Assembly: GCA_959022495.1 (NCBI GenBank)
Contig: CAUEYX010000007.1
Coordinates: 47,940 to 111,939, forward strand
Length of the DNA: 64,000 nt
From: an uncultured Lachnospiraceae bacterium
Lineage (GTDB): Bacteria; Bacillota; Clostridia; Lachnospirales; Lachnospiraceae
Reading direction: 5' to 3'
The notes under the pieces are model-generated. The model worked only from the letters and a program-made list of their open reading frames with translations. It did not search any database and was not told the origin of the DNA. Of this stretch, positions 62,572-64,000 are shown piece by piece (within the stretch, counting starts at the first letter, position 1; every line of letters begins with the position of its first letter). Both the position numbers and the translations under genes were made by a program.

Positions 62572-63957
62572 ATGAGTGAAAAGAAAATCCCTTACAAAAT
62601 CTATCTTGAAGAGAGTGAGATGCCCAGAGAATGGTACAATGTCCGCGCGGATATGAAAAATAAGCCCGCGCCGCTACTGAACCCGGGCACATTAAAACCA
62701 ATGACTGAGGAAGAATTGGGGGCGGTATTTTGTGAGGAACTTGTAAAACAGGAACTGGACAATGACAATCGTTATATTGAGATACCGGAGAAGATCCGTG
62801 ATTTCTATAAAATGTACCGTCCTTCACCGCTTGTCCGGGCGTACTGCCTGGAGGAAAAACTGCAGACGCCGGCAAAGATCTATTATAAATTTGAGGGAAA
62901 TAATACCAGCGGAAGCCATAAGCTGAATTCTGCCATTGCGCAGGCGTTTTATGCAAAGGACCAAGGGCTTAAAGGTGTAACCACGGAGACGGGAGCAGGA
63001 CAGTGGGGAACCGCTCTTTCCATGGCGTGTTCTTATCTGGACCTGGACTGTAAAGTATATATGGTGAAATGTTCCTATGAGCAGAAACCATTCCGCCGTG
63101 AGGTAATGCGTACATACGGCGCCAGTGTGACACCGTCTCCCTCAGAGACAACAGAAGTGGGCAGGAAGATCCTTGCAGAACACCCTGGGACGACAGGAAG
63201 CCTGGGCTGTGCCATTTCAGAGGCGGTTGAAGTGGCAACCCATTCAGATGGGTACAGATATGTGCTTGGAAGCGTGCTCAATCAAGTGCTCCTGCATCAG
63301 TCGGTGATCGGTGTGGAGACGAAGACTGCTATGGATAAATATGGTATTAAGCCGGATATCATTATCGGATGCGCAGGCGGCGGTTCAAACCTGGGAGGTC
63401 TGATTTCTCCGTTTATGGGTGAAAAGTTAAGGGGAGAGGCTGACTATCAGTTTGTCGCGGTAGAGCCGGCATCCTGCCCGAGTCTGACAAGGGGAGTGTA
63501 TGCTTACGACTTCTGCGATACCGGAATGGTATGCCCGCTGGCGAAGATGTATACTCTGGGAAGCGGCTTCATCCCATCTGCGAACCATGCAGGAGGGCTT
63601 CGTTATCATGGCATGAGTTCCGTACTGTCCCAGCTTTATCATGACGGATATATGGAAGCGCGTTCGGTAGAGCAGACTTCAGTATTTGAGGCTGCAGAGC
63701 AGTTTGCCCGCGTGGAAGGGATTCTTCCGGCGCCGGAGAGCAGCCATGCAATAAAGGTGGCAATTGATGAAGCTGTGAAGTGCAGAGAGACAGGCGAGGA
63801 GAAAACAATCCTCTTTGGTCTTACAGGAACGGGATATTTCGATATGTATGCATATGAGAAATTCCATAATGGAGAGATGAGTGATTACATCCCGACAGAT
63901 GAAGACTTGAAAACAGGATTCGATGGAATTCCCAGATTCCCGGGAAATATGGAATAA
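62572..63957 (+). CDS. TrpB2-type tryptophan synthase beta-like enzyme
   Basis: The 461-residue fold-type II PLP enzyme is longer than canonical TrpB (~400) and fits the TrpB2/TIGR01415 group. PLP Lys117 is in GSHKLNSAIAQAF, ETGAGQWGTALSMA carries the catalytic glutamate region, and GCAGGGSNLGGL binds the PLP phosphate. It makes tryptophan from indole and serine, and in TrpB2 proteins may work without TrpA. RBS GGAAAGGAG precedes ATG 62572. There is no trpA next to it, and its Trp T-box implies induction on tryptophan shortage, consistent with indole salvage. The last 43 bp of the window hold no gene. Confidence 0.92.
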   Translation: MSEKKIPYKIYLEESEMPREWYNVRADMKNKPAPLLNPGTLKPMTEEELGAVFCEELVKQELDNDNRYIEIPEKIRDFYKMYRPSPLVRAYCLEEKLQTPAKIYYKFEGNNTSGSHKLNSAIAQAFYAKDQGLKGVTTETGAGQWGTALSMACSYLDLDCKVYMVKCSYEQKPFRREVMRTYGASVTPSPSETTEVGRKILAEHPGTTGSLGCAISEAVEVATHSDGYRYVLGSVLNQVLLHQSVIGVETKTAMDKYGIKPDIIIGCAGGGSNLGGLISPFMGEKLRGEADYQFVAVEPASCPSLTRGVYAYDFCDTGMVCPLAKMYTLGSGFIPSANHAGGLRYHGMSSVLSQLYHDGYMEARSVEQTSVFEAAEQFARVEGILPAPESSHAIKVAIDEAVKCRETGEEKTILFGLTGTGYFDMYAYEKFHNGEMSDYIPTDEDLKTGFDGIPRFPGNME

Positions 63958-64000
63958 ATGTGAAAAATGTGTGAACGGGGTCAGGCCCCTCCCAGGAGGG

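Noticed and set aside
1..64000. CRISPR array, tRNA or rRNA genes
   Set aside because: No regularly spaced direct repeats, tRNA cloverleaf with CCA context, or rRNA sequence was recognised anywhere.

Overview
The window looks like a chromosomal segment of a Lachnospiraceae-type Firmicute (class Clostridia). Supporting signs are a GC content near 48-50% by eye, strong AGGAGG-type ribosome binding sites, the block rho-rpmE-DUF1385-prmC-prfA, an AUU-started infC behind an L20-type leader, lineage-typical DUF4364, DUF2325 and DUF3793 genes, a T-box-controlled trpB paralogue, and a wall-anchored host-glycan fucosidase. No rRNA, tRNA, CRISPR array or intact transposase gene was found. Layout by region. 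1-4.4 kb: the end of a RibD-type reductase, an aldo/keto reductase, two flavodoxin-fold proteins and an AAA-ATPase/PD-(D/E)XK protein. 4.4-6.5 kb: an AT-rich island with a short-chain dehydrogenase and a MerR regulator under a textbook 19-bp-spacer MerR promoter, then a hairpin-rich non-coding stretch. 6.5-14.3 kb: a stress/detoxification cluster with a UvrA2-type ATPase lacking the UvrB-binding domain, a deleted oxidoreductase, a TIGR04076-like protein, an AraC regulator, a nitroreductase divergent from a cysteine-bearing HxlR regulator, and a macrodomain-SirTM sirtuin pair with overlapping genes (a predicted reversible protein ADP-ribosylation module). 14.1-22.8 kb: a transposase remnant, a heparinase II/III-like enzyme, a frameshifted secreted-protein remnant and a 1858-residue GH95 alpha-fucosidase with a C-terminal anchor. 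22.9-32.6 kb: DUF2325, a YkgJ-type protein, a DUF2975/HTH pair, a P1B metal ATPase with a CsoR operator, csoR, and a galK/galT locus with a divergent AraC regulator. 32.7-46.5 kb: housekeeping genes (polysaccharide deacetylase, tcdA, rarA, malic enzyme, radical SAM, rho, rpmE, prmC, prfA, aminotransferases, hisC). 46.6-53.6 kb: a P-loop protein, DUF3793 with flavodoxin, a ZIP transporter, an NSS transporter, a coiled-coil protein and infC-rpmI-rplT. 53.7-64 kb: two two-component systems, one flanking an ABC transporter whose ATPase gene carries an in-frame TAG, a C39-like protein, and a Trp T-box controlling a TrpB2-type gene. The most unusual feature is a large multi-hairpin repeat present three times (23212-23639, 27922-28783, 49272-50125). 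Its stems differ between copies by compensating changes while a 23-nt loop and other single-stranded stretches stay constant. Each copy has at least one end within a few bases of a stop codon. It behaves like a family of large structured RNAs or a non-autonomous palindromic element.
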